64,000 bases of DNA from contig NZ_JAATOM010000008.1 of NCBI RefSeq assembly GCF_019207085.1, positions 124,001-188,000 of the forward strand, written 5' to 3'. Positions 8,952 to 18,249 of this stretch are shown piece by piece. Both the position numbers and the translations under genes were made by a program. Origin of the DNA: Variovorax sp. dw_308 (GTDB lineage: Bacteria; Pseudomonadota; Gammaproteobacteria; Burkholderiales; Burkholderiaceae_C). Position 1 is the stretch's first letter, and every line of letters begins with the position of its first letter. A model generated the notes under the pieces. That model had not been told where the DNA came from and did no database searches. It worked only from the letters and a program-made list of their open reading frames with translations.

Positions 8952-10700
8952 ATGACCCGCCGCAGCGTCCAATACACCACCAGCCCGCTGCTTGCGAGCA
9001 AGACGCCCGTGTGGCGCAGCAAGTTCATCGTGGCCGGCGTGGCCATCGGCTTCGTCGCGCTGGCAGGCCGCGCCGCCTATGTGCAGGTCATCAACAACGC
9101 CTTCTTCCAGCGCCAGGGCGAAGTGCGCTATGCCCGCACGCTGGAGCTGCCCGCCAACCGCGGGCGCATCCTCGACCGCAACGGCCTGATCCTCGCGTCG
9201 AGCGTCATCGCACCGAGCATCTGGGCCATTCCGGAAGACATCGAGCGCGACGACCCCGAGGTGCGCGCCAAGCTCAAGCAGGTGGCCAAGCTGCTCGGCA
9301 TGTCGCAAAAGGACTTCGACAAGAAGCTGGCCGACGAGGACAAGACCTTCGTCTGGATCCAGCGCCAGGTCGATGAGCCGATTGCCAAGCAGATCGCCGC
9401 GCTGGACATCCAGGGCATCTACCAGCGCAAGGAATACAAGCGCCAGTACCCCGAGGGCGAAGCGGCCGCGCACGTGGTGGGCTTCACCAACGTGGAAGAC
9501 CACGGCCAGGAAGGCATCGAACTGGCCTTCGACAAGGACCTGGCCGGCAAGACCGGCTCGCGTCGTGTGATCAAGGACCGGCTCGGCCGCGTGGTCGAAG
9601 GCTTGGGCGAGTCGATTCCCCCGATCGAGGGCAAGGACATCCAGCTCAGCATCGATAGCAAGGTGCAATTCTTCGCCTACCAGAAGCTGCGCGATGCAGT
9701 CACCGCCAACAAGGCCAAGGCCGGCAGCGTGGTGGTGCTCGACTCCATCACCGGCGAAGTGCTGGCCCTGGCCAACTACCCGAGCTACGTGCCGGACAAG
9801 CGCCAGAACCTGACCGGCGAGCAGTTGCGCAACCGCGCACTGACCGACACCTTCGAGCCCGGTTCGACGATGAAGCCGATCACCGTGGCCACCGCGCTCG
9901 AACTCAAGCGCGTGACGCCGCAGACACTGATCGACACCGCGCCCGGCAAGCTGACCATCACCGGCTCGACCATCAGCGACACGCACAACTACGGCACGCT
10001 GACTGTCGAAGGCGTGATCCAGAAATCGAGCAACATCGGCGCCACCAAGATCTCGCAGCGCCTGGCGCCGCGCGAGATGTGGGAGTCGTTCAGCTCGCTC
10101 GGCTTCGGCCAGAAGCCGCAGCTCACCTTCCCTGGCGCCGTGACCGGGCGGCTGCGCCCGTGGAAGACCTGGCGGCCGATCGAGCAGGCGACCATGTCGT
10201 ATGGCTACGGCCTGTCGGCCTCGCTGTTCCAGATGGCGCATTCGTACACCGCCTTCGCCCACGATGGCAGCCTGATCCCGGCGACGATGCTCAAGAGCGA
10301 CGAGCCGGCCGTCGGCGTGCGCGTGTTCTCGGCCGAGAACGCGAAGGCCGTGCGCCGCATGCTGCAGATGGCGGCAGGGCCGGGCGGCACGGGCCCGCTG
10401 GCGCAGACCATCGGCTATTCGGTCGGCGGCAAGTCCGGCACGGCGCACAAGCAGGTCGGCAAGGGCTATGCGAGCAACAAGTACCGCTCCTGGTTCACCG
10501 GCATGGCGCCGATCGAGAAGCCGCGCATCATCGTCGCGGTGATGCTCGACGAGCCGACGGCCGGCAGCTACTTCGGCGGCATCGTGGCCGCGCCGGTGTT
10601 CAGCGAAGTCGTGCAACAGACGCTGCGCATGATGAATGTCGCGCCCGACCTCGCGGTGAAGCCGCAGGTCGTGACCAAGGGCGTGGAGGAGAGCTTCTGA
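8952..10700 (+). CDS. ftsI: Septal peptidoglycan transpeptidase FtsI (PBP3)
   Basis: Class B penicillin-binding protein that cross-links septal peptidoglycan. It has a membrane anchor at about residues 22-42, a PBP dimerisation domain, and a transpeptidase domain with Ser305-Thr-Met-Lys308, Ser359-Ser-Asn361 and Lys494-Ser-Gly-Thr497. At 582 residues it matches the family. It starts one base after the ftsL stop, and its stop overlaps the murE start by one base, so translation is probably coupled. Confidence 0.97.
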   Translation: MTRRSVQYTTSPLLASKTPVWRSKFIVAGVAIGFVALAGRAAYVQVINNAFFQRQGEVRYARTLELPANRGRILDRNGLILASSVIAPSIWAIPEDIERDDPEVRAKLKQVAKLLGMSQKDFDKKLADEDKTFVWIQRQVDEPIAKQIAALDIQGIYQRKEYKRQYPEGEAAAHVVGFTNVEDHGQEGIELAFDKDLAGKTGSRRVIKDRLGRVVEGLGESIPPIEGKDIQLSIDSKVQFFAYQKLRDAVTANKAKAGSVVVLDSITGEVLALANYPSYVPDKRQNLTGEQLRNRALTDTFEPGSTMKPITVATALELKRVTPQTLIDTAPGKLTITGSTISDTHNYGTLTVEGVIQKSSNIGATKISQRLAPREMWESFSSLGFGQKPQLTFPGAVTGRLRPWKTWRPIEQATMSYGYGLSASLFQMAHSYTAFAHDGSLIPATMLKSDEPAVGVRVFSAENAKAVRRMLQMAAGPGGTGPLAQTIGYSVGGKSGTAHKQVGKGYASNKYRSWFTGMAPIEKPRIIVAVMLDEPTAGSYFGGIVAAPVFSEVVQQTLRMMNVAPDLAVKPQVVTKGVEESF

Positions 10701-12199
10701 TGGACGACATCCGCTTCAAGTCGCCCAACGAAGCCGGTCACTGGCTGCGTTCGCGCGTGGGCGGGCACCTGCATGCCGACAGCCGCCGCGTCGGCGACGG
10801 CGATGCCTTCATTGCGTGGCCCGGCGCGGCGACCGATGGCCGCGCGCACGTCGAGGCGGCGCTCGCGCAGGGCGCCGCGGCTTGCCTGGTCGAGCGCGAG
10901 GGTGTCGAGGCCTTCGGCTTCGAGAGTGATTCGGTGGCCGCCTACGGAGGGCTGAAGGCGGCCACCGGGCCGATCGCCGCGTCGTTCTACGGCTGGCCGT
11001 CGACCCAGCTCGCACTGCTGGCCGTGACCGGCACCAACGGCAAGACCTCGACGGCCTGGTGGCTGAGCGAGGCCTTGTCCACGCATGCCGGATTGGGCCC
11101 GTGCGCGGTGGTGGGCACGCTGGGCATCGGCGTGCCGCCGGACCTGGAATACACGGGCCTCACCACGCCCGACCCGGTGATGCTGCAGCGCGAACTGCGC
11201 GGCTTCGTGTCGCGCGGCTTTGGCGCCTGCGCCATCGAGGCCTCATCGATCGGCATCGCCGAGCGCCGGCTCGACGGCTGCGAGATCCGCGTGGCCGTAT
11301 TCACCAATTTCACGCAGGACCACCTCGACTACCACGGCAGCATGGATGCCTACTGGCAGGCCAAGGCCGAATTGTTCCGCTGGCCTGGCCTGCGCGCGGC
11401 GGTCATCAACATCGACGATGTGCATGGCGCCAGCCTGATGGGCAATCTGCTCGACGAATACTGTGGCGGGCTGGACGTCTGGACGCTCACGGCCGCCGGT
11501 GGTCCGGCGCGCTTGAGCGCGCATGACATCGGCTATGGCCCGGAAGGATTGCGCTTCTCGGTGACGGAGCAGGGCGGCGGCACGGAGCAACTCGCGACCC
11601 GGCTCATCGGCCAGTACAACGTGTCCAACCTGCTGGGCGTGATCGGCACCTTGCGCGCGCTGGGGCTTTCGCTGGCCGATGCGGTGAATGCCTGCCGCGG
11701 CCTTGGCAGCGTGCCCGGCCGCATGGAGCGCGTCGCCGTCGAGGGCCAGCCGCTGGTGGTGGTCGACTACGCCCATACGCCGGACGCGCTCGACAAGGCG
11801 CTGGAAGGCCTGCGGCCCCTGGTCACGGAACGCGGCGGCAAGCTCTGGTGCCTGTTCGGTTGCGGCGGCGACCGCGACCCGATCAAGCGGCCGATGATGG
11901 CGGCCGTGGTGGAGAAGGCGGCCGATCGCGTGGTGGTGACCAGCGACAACCCGCGCACCGAAAAGCCGGCCGCGATCATCAGCCAGATCATGCTGGGCCT
12001 GGCCCAGCCCGACGAAGCGCAGATCGAGCCCGACCGCGCCAAGGCCATCGCCGACACCATCGCGCAAGCCGCGCCGCAGGACGTGGTGCTGCTGGCAGGG
12101 CGTGGCGACGAAGCCTGGCAAGAAGTGGCTGGCGAGAAGATCGCCTTCTCGGACCGCGTGCATGCGGCGGATGCGCTGGCGCGGAGGGTGCGTCCATGA
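10700..12199 (+). CDS. murE: UDP-MurNAc-L-Ala-D-Glu:meso-diaminopimelate ligase MurE
   Basis: Adds meso-diaminopimelate to UDP-MurNAc-dipeptide in the cytoplasm, using ATP. The P-loop GTNGKTS lies near residue 111. The DNPRTE motif near 416 carries the Asp-Asn-Pro-Arg signature that selects mDAP over lysine. The 499-residue length is normal. The ATG at 10700 overlaps the ftsI stop; an in-frame extension upstream is a shadow of ftsI. The stop overlaps the murF start by four bases. Confidence 0.97.
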   Translation: MDDIRFKSPNEAGHWLRSRVGGHLHADSRRVGDGDAFIAWPGAATDGRAHVEAALAQGAAACLVEREGVEAFGFESDSVAAYGGLKAATGPIAASFYGWPSTQLALLAVTGTNGKTSTAWWLSEALSTHAGLGPCAVVGTLGIGVPPDLEYTGLTTPDPVMLQRELRGFVSRGFGACAIEASSIGIAERRLDGCEIRVAVFTNFTQDHLDYHGSMDAYWQAKAELFRWPGLRAAVINIDDVHGASLMGNLLDEYCGGLDVWTLTAAGGPARLSAHDIGYGPEGLRFSVTEQGGGTEQLATRLIGQYNVSNLLGVIGTLRALGLSLADAVNACRGLGSVPGRMERVAVEGQPLVVVDYAHTPDALDKALEGLRPLVTERGGKLWCLFGCGGDRDPIKRPMMAAVVEKAADRVVVTSDNPRTEKPAAIISQIMLGLAQPDEAQIEPDRAKAIADTIAQAAPQDVVLLAGRGDEAWQEVAGEKIAFSDRVHAADALARRVRP

Positions 12200-13623
12200 T
12201 GATGACGCTCGCGCAAGCCCAAGCCTGGATTCCGGGCGCACGCCTGGTTGGCGACGGGGCCACGCCGATCGCCCGCGTGCACACCGACACGCGCTCGCTC
12301 GCGGCAGGCGACCTGTTCGTGGCGCTCAAGGGCGAGCGGTTCGATGCCAACGAATTCCTGGCCGATGCCAAGGCCAGCGGCGCTGTCGCGGCCATCGCGC
12401 ATGGCGGACTAGAGGCCGCGGGCTTGGCGGGGCTGGAAGTCGGCGACTCGCTGGCCGCGCTGGGCGCCCTTGCGGCGGGATGGCGCAACCAATACATGCT
12501 GCCGCTGGTCGCGGTTACCGGCAGCAATGGCAAGACCACGGTCACTCAGATGATCGCGAGCATCCTGCGCAACGCGGTGGGCGACGATGCGCTGGCGACC
12601 GCCGGCAATTTCAACAACGAGATCGGCGTGCCGCTCACGCTGCTGCGCCTGCGCGCGCAGCATCGGCTCGCGGTGGTCGAACTCGGCATGAACCATCCGG
12701 GTGAGATCGCACGCCTGTCTGCGATCGCACGGCCGACGGTGGCGCTGGTCAACAACGCGCAGCGCGAGCACCAGGAATTCATGGCCACGGTGGAAGCGGT
12801 GGCGCTGGAGAACGGCGCGGTGCTGGCCGCGCTGCCGGTCGATGGGACGGCGGTGTTCCCACATGGCGATGAGTTCACGCCGCTGTGGACGCGGCTCGCA
12901 AGCGAAGGCGAGGGTGCGCGACGCCATTGCCTCACCTTCGGCGAAGACCCGGCAGCCAGTGTGTCGCTGGTGGCGGCCGAGTGGCTGGGCCAGGCCTGGC
13001 GTGTCACCGCCCGCACGCCGCTCGGCGACTTGCGCTGCACGCTGCGCATCGCGGGCCGTCACAACGTGCTGAACGCGCTCGCGTCGGTGGCCTGCGGGCT
13101 GGCGGCCGGCGTGTCGCTCGACCACATCGCCCATGGCCTCGATGCCTTCGAGCCCGTGAAGGGCCGTTCGCGCGCCAGTGCGCTGCAGCTGGCCAATGGC
13201 CGCACCGTCACGCTGGTGGACGACAGCTACAACGCCAATCCCGACTCGGTGCGCGCGGCCATCGACGTGCTGGCTACGCTGCCGGCGCCGCGCATGCTGG
13301 TGCTCGGCGACATGGGCGAGGTGGGCGACCAGGGCGAGCGCTTCCATGCGGAAGTCGGCGCCTGGGCCCGCGAACGCGGCATCGACAATTTTTTTGCGCT
13401 CGGCGCGGCCACGACCCACAGCGTTGTGGCCTTCGGCAAAAACCCGGGCCGGGCGCGCCATTTCGAAAGCATCGACTCGCTCAACGCGGCGGTGCTCGCA
13501 CTGCTGCCGCAAGCCGGCAGCGTGCTTGTCAAGGGTTCGCGCTTCATGCGCATGGAGCGCGTGCTGCAGGCGATCGCAGAAGCCGCCCCATTACAACAAG
13601 AGGAGACCGGTCATGACCATTGA
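12196..13623 (+). CDS. murF: UDP-MurNAc-tripeptide:D-alanyl-D-alanine ligase MurF
   Basis: Joins D-Ala-D-Ala to the UDP-MurNAc-tripeptide, completing the pentapeptide. The 475-residue protein shows the Mur-ligase P-loop GSNGKTT near residue 110, the ELGMNHPGEI segment and DDSYNANPDS, all family motifs. Three consecutive ATG codons start at 12196; the first is annotated, and any could serve. It overlaps murE by four bases. The substrate dipeptide would come from Ddl, encoded in the same cluster. Confidence 0.95.
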   Translation: MMMTLAQAQAWIPGARLVGDGATPIARVHTDTRSLAAGDLFVALKGERFDANEFLADAKASGAVAAIAHGGLEAAGLAGLEVGDSLAALGALAAGWRNQYMLPLVAVTGSNGKTTVTQMIASILRNAVGDDALATAGNFNNEIGVPLTLLRLRAQHRLAVVELGMNHPGEIARLSAIARPTVALVNNAQREHQEFMATVEAVALENGAVLAALPVDGTAVFPHGDEFTPLWTRLASEGEGARRHCLTFGEDPAASVSLVAAEWLGQAWRVTARTPLGDLRCTLRIAGRHNVLNALASVACGLAAGVSLDHIAHGLDAFEPVKGRSRASALQLANGRTVTLVDDSYNANPDSVRAAIDVLATLPAPRMLVLGDMGEVGDQGERFHAEVGAWARERGIDNFFALGAATTHSVVAFGKNPGRARHFESIDSLNAAVLALLPQAGSVLVKGSRFMRMERVLQAIAEAAPLQQEETGHDH

Positions 13624-13641
13624 AACGCTCGGTTTCAACAC

Positions 13642-14820
13642 ATGCTGCTGAGCCTCGCCCAGTGGCTGCAAACGCTCACGCCCGAGTTCGGGTTCCTGCG
13701 CGTGTTCCAGTACCTCACCTTCCGTGCGCTGGGGGCATCGATGACGGCGCTCGTCGTGGGGCTGGCTGCTGGCCCCTTCGTGATCCGCCGGCTGGCCGCG
13801 CTGAAGATCGGCCAGCCGGTGCGCGGCTACGGCATGGAGACGCACCTGAGCAAGAGCGGCACGCCGACCATGGGCGGCGTGCTGGTGCTGTTCTCGATCG
13901 TGCTGGCGACGTTGCTCTGGTTCGACCTGTCGAATCGCTTCGTCTGGATCGTGCTGTTCGTGACGCTGGGTTTCGGTGCGATCGGCTGGGTCGACGACTG
14001 GCGCAAGGTGGTGCGCAAGGACCCGGAAGGCATGCGCTCGCGCGAGAAGTACATGTGGATGTCCGTGGTCGGCCTGCTGGCCGCGTTCTACCTGCTGTTC
14101 AGCATCTCGGAGAGTTCCAACTGGCGCGTGCTGCAGCTGTTCTATGCCTGGGTGCGCTCCGGATTCGACCTCAACTTTCCGCCGAAGACCAACCTGCTGG
14201 TGCCCTTCTTCAAGGAGATCAGCTATCCGCTCGGCGGCATCGGCTTCGTCATCCTCACCTACCTGGTCATCGTGGGCGCGAGCAATGCGGTCAACCTCAC
14301 CGACGGGCTCGATGGGCTGGCGATCATGCCGGTGGTGATGGTGGGCTCGGCGCTGGGCGTTTTCGCGTACGTGACGGGCAGCGTGGTGTATTCGCGTTAC
14401 CTGTTCTTCCCGCACATTCCTGGCTCGGGCGAGTTGCTGGTGTTCTGCTCGGCGATGGCGGGCGCGGGCCTCGCATTCCTCTGGTTCAACACGCATCCGG
14501 CGCAGGTGTTCATGGGCGACGTGGGCGCGCTCGCGCTGGGCGGCGCGCTCGGCACCATCGCCGTGATCGTGCGGCAGGAGATCGTGTTCTTCGTGATGGG
14601 CGGCATCTTCGTGGTGGAGGCGATCTCCGTGATGATGCAGGTCAGCTACTTCAAGTACACGAAGAAGCGATTCGGCGAGGGCCGGCGCATCCTGAAGATG
14701 GCGCCGCTGCACCACCACTTCGAGAAGAGCGGCTGGCGCGAGACGCAGGTGGTCGTGCGCTTCTGGATCATCACGATGCTGCTGTGCCTCGTGGGCCTGT
14801 CCACGCTGAAGCTGAGGTGA
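13642..14820 (+). CDS. mraY: Phospho-MurNAc-pentapeptide translocase MraY
   Basis: Integral membrane enzyme that transfers phospho-MurNAc-pentapeptide to undecaprenyl phosphate to make lipid I. About ten hydrophobic segments are seen. Signature motifs are DDWRK (catalytic Asp pair region, near 118), NAVNLTDGLDGLA and HHHFEKSGW. At 392 residues it is longer than the 360 of E. coli, mainly in the loop around residues 150-195, as often seen in Betaproteobacteria. It lies 18 nt after murF and 7 nt before murD. Confidence 0.97.
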   Translation: MLLSLAQWLQTLTPEFGFLRVFQYLTFRALGASMTALVVGLAAGPFVIRRLAALKIGQPVRGYGMETHLSKSGTPTMGGVLVLFSIVLATLLWFDLSNRFVWIVLFVTLGFGAIGWVDDWRKVVRKDPEGMRSREKYMWMSVVGLLAAFYLLFSISESSNWRVLQLFYAWVRSGFDLNFPPKTNLLVPFFKEISYPLGGIGFVILTYLVIVGASNAVNLTDGLDGLAIMPVVMVGSALGVFAYVTGSVVYSRYLFFPHIPGSGELLVFCSAMAGAGLAFLWFNTHPAQVFMGDVGALALGGALGTIAVIVRQEIVFFVMGGIFVVEAISVMMQVSYFKYTKKRFGEGRRILKMAPLHHHFEKSGWRETQVVVRFWIITMLLCLVGLSTLKLR

Positions 14821-14827
14821 GGCGAGC

Positions 14828-16951
14828 GTGAAGCATCTCAAAGACCTGCCCGTCCTGATCCTCGGCCTTGGCGCCTCGGGGTTGGCGATGGCGCGCTGGT
14901 GCGTGCGCCACGGCGCGGTCGTGACCGTGGCGGATACGCGCGAGTCGCCGGCGCAGTTGGCCAAGCTGCAGGAAGAATTGCCCGGCGTGGCTTTCGTCGG
15001 CGGAGCCTTCACGGCGGCGCTGGTGGAAGGCAGCGCCATTCGTGCGGTGTATCGCTCGCCGGGGTTGTCGCCAGCGACCATTGCGCCGGTCGTGGATGCG
15101 GCGCGTGCGGTGGGACTGTCCGTCGTTGGAGAGCTGGACCTGTTCGCGCGGGCGCTGCTGGACCTGCGGACGGTGGATGTGCCGGTGGTTGTGGAACAGG
15201 CATCGACTACTGAAGCGGAAGTTCAGGCGGACCTGCCTTTTGATGCAGTGGAGCCCGTCGCTTCGGTCGCATCGCCCAGTGAAGCGACACAGGCGCCGCC
15301 TGCGGTCGAACCGCTGCCTGCTGATGAAGCGGTCGCCGTCGACACGCAGCCCGAACCGGCGGGCATGACGGACATCGAAGCGGAGCCCATCGCCCTGTCG
15401 GCCGACACCGGCCCGGAGCCGCTCCCTGAAGCGAAGACCGCCACCGCAACGGCGGTCGCAAGCCTTGAGTCGGTCGCCGACGCGGAACACGGCGAAGAAG
15501 CGCCGCAGGACGACACCAGGTCCGGCGTGCCTGCTGAGACCTCGACGGTGCCAACTGCACCCACGTATGGGGCGGCCGAAGGCACACCCGGGTCCAGCGA
15601 GCCTCCTGCGCCACCGATCACCGCGCCGACGCACCAGCCCGGCAAGCCCTACGTCCGCACCGCGGCAAAGGAAGCGGCCGAGTTCGTTGCACGCATCGCC
15701 GAACTCTCCGTCCCCGTCGCACTTGCCGTGCCCGAGGAAGAATCGCCGCGGCCCGTGCTCGCGGCAGAACCGTTGCCGGCCAAGGGCTACACGCCCTCGG
15801 TCCTCGCCATCACTGGCACCAACGGCAAGACCACCGTCACCTCGCTCACCGGCCAGTTGGTCGAACGCGCGGGCAAGACCGTCGCGGTCGCCGGCAACAT
15901 CGGTCCGACGCTGCTGGACACCCTGAGTGCGCACATCGACACCGACACGCTGCCGGATGTCTGGGTGCTGGAGTTGTCCAGCTTCCAGCTCGACGGCGTG
16001 CAGGGCTTCGAGCCCACGGCCGCCACGGTGCTGAACCTGACGCAGGACCACCTCGACTGGCACGGCGACATGGCCGCCTATGGCGCGGCCAAGGCACGCA
16101 TCTTCGGCAGCAAGGGCCTGCTGGTCCTGAACCGCGACGACGATGCCGTCATGCGCATGCTGCCCGCGCCGGTGCGCGTGAAGCTGCAACGCCCGCAACA
16201 TCGCAGCTACATCAGCTTCGGCGCCGGCATGCCGCTGCGCCCGGGCGACTTCGGCATCGAGCGTGTGAACGGCATGGCCTGGCTGGTGCGCGCGTTGGAG
16301 GCTGACGAGACCCAGAAGCGCAAGCGCGGCGCCGTGCAGGAAGAAGAGATCTTCGTGCAGCGCCTGCTGCCGGCCAACGCCTTGCGCATTCGCGGCCAGC
16401 ACAACGCGCTCAATGCGCTGGCCGCGCTGGCACTGGCAAGCGCCGCCGGCTGCCCGCTGGGCCCGATGCTCTACGGCTTGCGTGAATACAGCGGCGAGCC
16501 GCATCGCGTGGAACCGGTCCACATCGTCGACGAGGTCGAGTACTTCGACGACAGCAAGGGCACCAACGTCGGCGCCACCGTGGCGGCGCTCATCGGGCTG
16601 GGCGTCGACCGGCGCATCGTCCTCATCCTCGGCGGCGAGGGCAAGGGGCAGGACTTCTCGCCGCTGGCCGCGCCCGTGCGGCAATACGCGCGCGCCGTCG
16701 TGCTCATTGGCCGTGACGCGCCCATCATCGAGGAGGCACTGGCGGGCACGGGCGTCTCGCTGGTGCATGCCGGGTCGATGGAAGAAGCGGTGCGCGCGGC
16801 CGCGAAGCGGGCCCACCACGGCGATGCCGTGCTGCTGTCGCCGGCCTGCGCCAGCTTCGACATGTTCAAGGACTACGCGCACCGCGCGGCCGTGTTCTGC
16901 GAGGCCGTGGAAGAACTCGCGAATGCGCCTGCGGATGGAGACGGCGAATGA
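14828..16951 (+). CDS. murD: UDP-MurNAc-L-alanine:D-glutamate ligase MurD with about 200-residue internal insertion
   Basis: Adds D-glutamate to UDP-MurNAc-L-Ala. Residues 1-114 form the UDP-binding N-domain, starting LPVLILGLGASGLAMARW. The ATP-binding domain starts near 319, with ITGTNGKTTVTSL. The C-domain includes DDSKGTNVGAT and ILGGEGKGQDF. Between the first two domains lie about 200 extra residues (115-318) rich in Ala, Pro, Glu, Thr and Val, giving 707 residues instead of about 440-500. The frame is intact, and the insertion falls exactly at the domain linker. Catalytic motifs remain, so the enzyme is probably functional. The stop overlaps the ftsW start by four bases. Confidence 0.93.
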   Translation: MKHLKDLPVLILGLGASGLAMARWCVRHGAVVTVADTRESPAQLAKLQEELPGVAFVGGAFTAALVEGSAIRAVYRSPGLSPATIAPVVDAARAVGLSVVGELDLFARALLDLRTVDVPVVVEQASTTEAEVQADLPFDAVEPVASVASPSEATQAPPAVEPLPADEAVAVDTQPEPAGMTDIEAEPIALSADTGPEPLPEAKTATATAVASLESVADAEHGEEAPQDDTRSGVPAETSTVPTAPTYGAAEGTPGSSEPPAPPITAPTHQPGKPYVRTAAKEAAEFVARIAELSVPVALAVPEEESPRPVLAAEPLPAKGYTPSVLAITGTNGKTTVTSLTGQLVERAGKTVAVAGNIGPTLLDTLSAHIDTDTLPDVWVLELSSFQLDGVQGFEPTAATVLNLTQDHLDWHGDMAAYGAAKARIFGSKGLLVLNRDDDAVMRMLPAPVRVKLQRPQHRSYISFGAGMPLRPGDFGIERVNGMAWLVRALEADETQKRKRGAVQEEEIFVQRLLPANALRIRGQHNALNALAALALASAAGCPLGPMLYGLREYSGEPHRVEPVHIVDEVEYFDDSKGTNVGATVAALIGLGVDRRIVLILGGEGKGQDFSPLAAPVRQYARAVVLIGRDAPIIEEALAGTGVSLVHAGSMEEAVRAAAKRAHHGDAVLLSPACASFDMFKDYAHRAAVFCEAVEELANAPADGDGE

Positions 16952-18249
16952 ACCAGGCCGTGTCCAACACCCCGAACACCCCGCGCGAAGGCGGCCGCTT
17001 CAGCGGCTTGTTCCGCCGTGCCAAGTCGGGCATCGACGCGTTGCCGATGCACCTGCCGGTGCGCCTCGGCGGCACTGACATCTCGCAGACCAAGGCCACG
17101 CCGATGCGCGTGCTCGGCTTCGACCAGGCCCTGCTGTGGGTCACGCTGGCGCTGCTGATATGGGGGCTGGTGATGGTCTATTCGGCTTCCATCGCCCTGG
17201 GCGACAACCCGCGCTTCTCGCGCATGAACTACAGCCAGTATTACTTCGTGCTGCGGCATGCGTTGTTCCTCGGCGTCGCCTTCGTGGCCGCGCTGCTGGC
17301 CTTCCAGGTGCCGATGAAGACGTGGGAGCGCGCGGCGCCCTGGCTGTTCATCGCCTCCCTGCTGCTGCTGGTGGCCGTGTTGATTCCGCATGTGGGCCGC
17401 AGCGTCAATGGCGCGCGCCGCTGGATTCCACTGGGCTTCATGAGCTTCCAGCCTTCCGAGCTCGCCAAGCTGGCGATGGTGCTCTATGCGGCCAGCTACA
17501 TGGTGCGCAAGATGGAGATCAAGGAGCGCTTCTTCCGCGCCGTGCTGCCGATGGGCGTGGCGGTGGTGGTGGTCGGCATGCTGCTGCTGGCCGAGCCGGA
17601 CATGGGCGCCTTCATGGTGATCGCCGTGATCGCGATGGGCATCCTGTTCCTGGGTGGCGTGAATGCGCGCATGTTCTTCGTGATCGCCATGCTGGTGGTG
17701 GTGGCCTTCGGCATGATCGTGGCCTCTTCGCCGTGGCGCCGCGAGCGCATCTTCGCGTACCTCGATCCGTTCGGCGAGAACAACGCGCTCGGCAAGGGCT
17801 ACCAGCTGTCGCACTCGCTCATCGCCATCGGGCGCGGCGAGGTGTTCGGCGTGGGCCTTGGCGGCAGCGTCGAGAAGCTGCACTGGCTGCCCGAGGCGCA
17901 CACCGACTTCCTGATGGCCGTGATCGGCGAGGAGTTCGGCCTGGTCGGCGTGCTGCTGGCCATCGTGCTGTTCTTCTGGCTCACCCGCCGCATCATGCAC
18001 ATCGGCCGCCAGGCCATCGCGCTGGACCGCGTGTTCTCGGGGCTGGTCGCGCAAGGCATCGGTATCTGGATCGGCTTCCAGACCTTCATCAACATGGGCG
18101 TGAACCTGGGCGCATTGCCGACCAAGGGGCTGACGCTGCCGCTGATGAGCTTTGGCGGATCGGCCATCCTGTTGAACCTCATTGCGCTAGCGGTGGTGCT
18201 GCGCATCGACTACGAGAACCGCGTCCTCATGCGAGGTGGGCGCGTATGA
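16948..18249 (+). CDS. ftsW: Septal peptidoglycan glycosyltransferase FtsW
   Basis: SEDS-family polymerase that works with FtsI to make septal glycan strands from lipid II. It has 433 residues with about ten membrane segments, a cytoplasmic N-terminus of about 60 residues, and family motifs SVNGARRWI, QPSELAKL, the large periplasmic loop containing the catalytic-type region GEEFGLVG, and the final GGSAILLN segment. It overlaps murD and murG by four bases each, which fits tight translational coupling. Confidence 0.96.
   Translation: MNQAVSNTPNTPREGGRFSGLFRRAKSGIDALPMHLPVRLGGTDISQTKATPMRVLGFDQALLWVTLALLIWGLVMVYSASIALGDNPRFSRMNYSQYYFVLRHALFLGVAFVAALLAFQVPMKTWERAAPWLFIASLLLLVAVLIPHVGRSVNGARRWIPLGFMSFQPSELAKLAMVLYAASYMVRKMEIKERFFRAVLPMGVAVVVVGMLLLAEPDMGAFMVIAVIAMGILFLGGVNARMFFVIAMLVVVAFGMIVASSPWRRERIFAYLDPFGENNALGKGYQLSHSLIAIGRGEVFGVGLGGSVEKLHWLPEAHTDFLMAVIGEEFGLVGVLLAIVLFFWLTRRIMHIGRQAIALDRVFSGLVAQGIGIWIGFQTFINMGVNLGALPTKGLTLPLMSFGGSAILLNLIALAVVLRIDYENRVLMRGGRV

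Noticed and set aside
8847..10616. 589-codon minus-strand open frame opposite ftsI
   Set aside because: ftsI is unmistakable on the plus strand; the antisense frame has no recognisable domain.
14771..16882. 703-codon minus-strand open frame opposite murD
   Set aside because: murD motifs flank the insertion on the plus strand, so the plus frame is real throughout; the antisense frame shows no domain.
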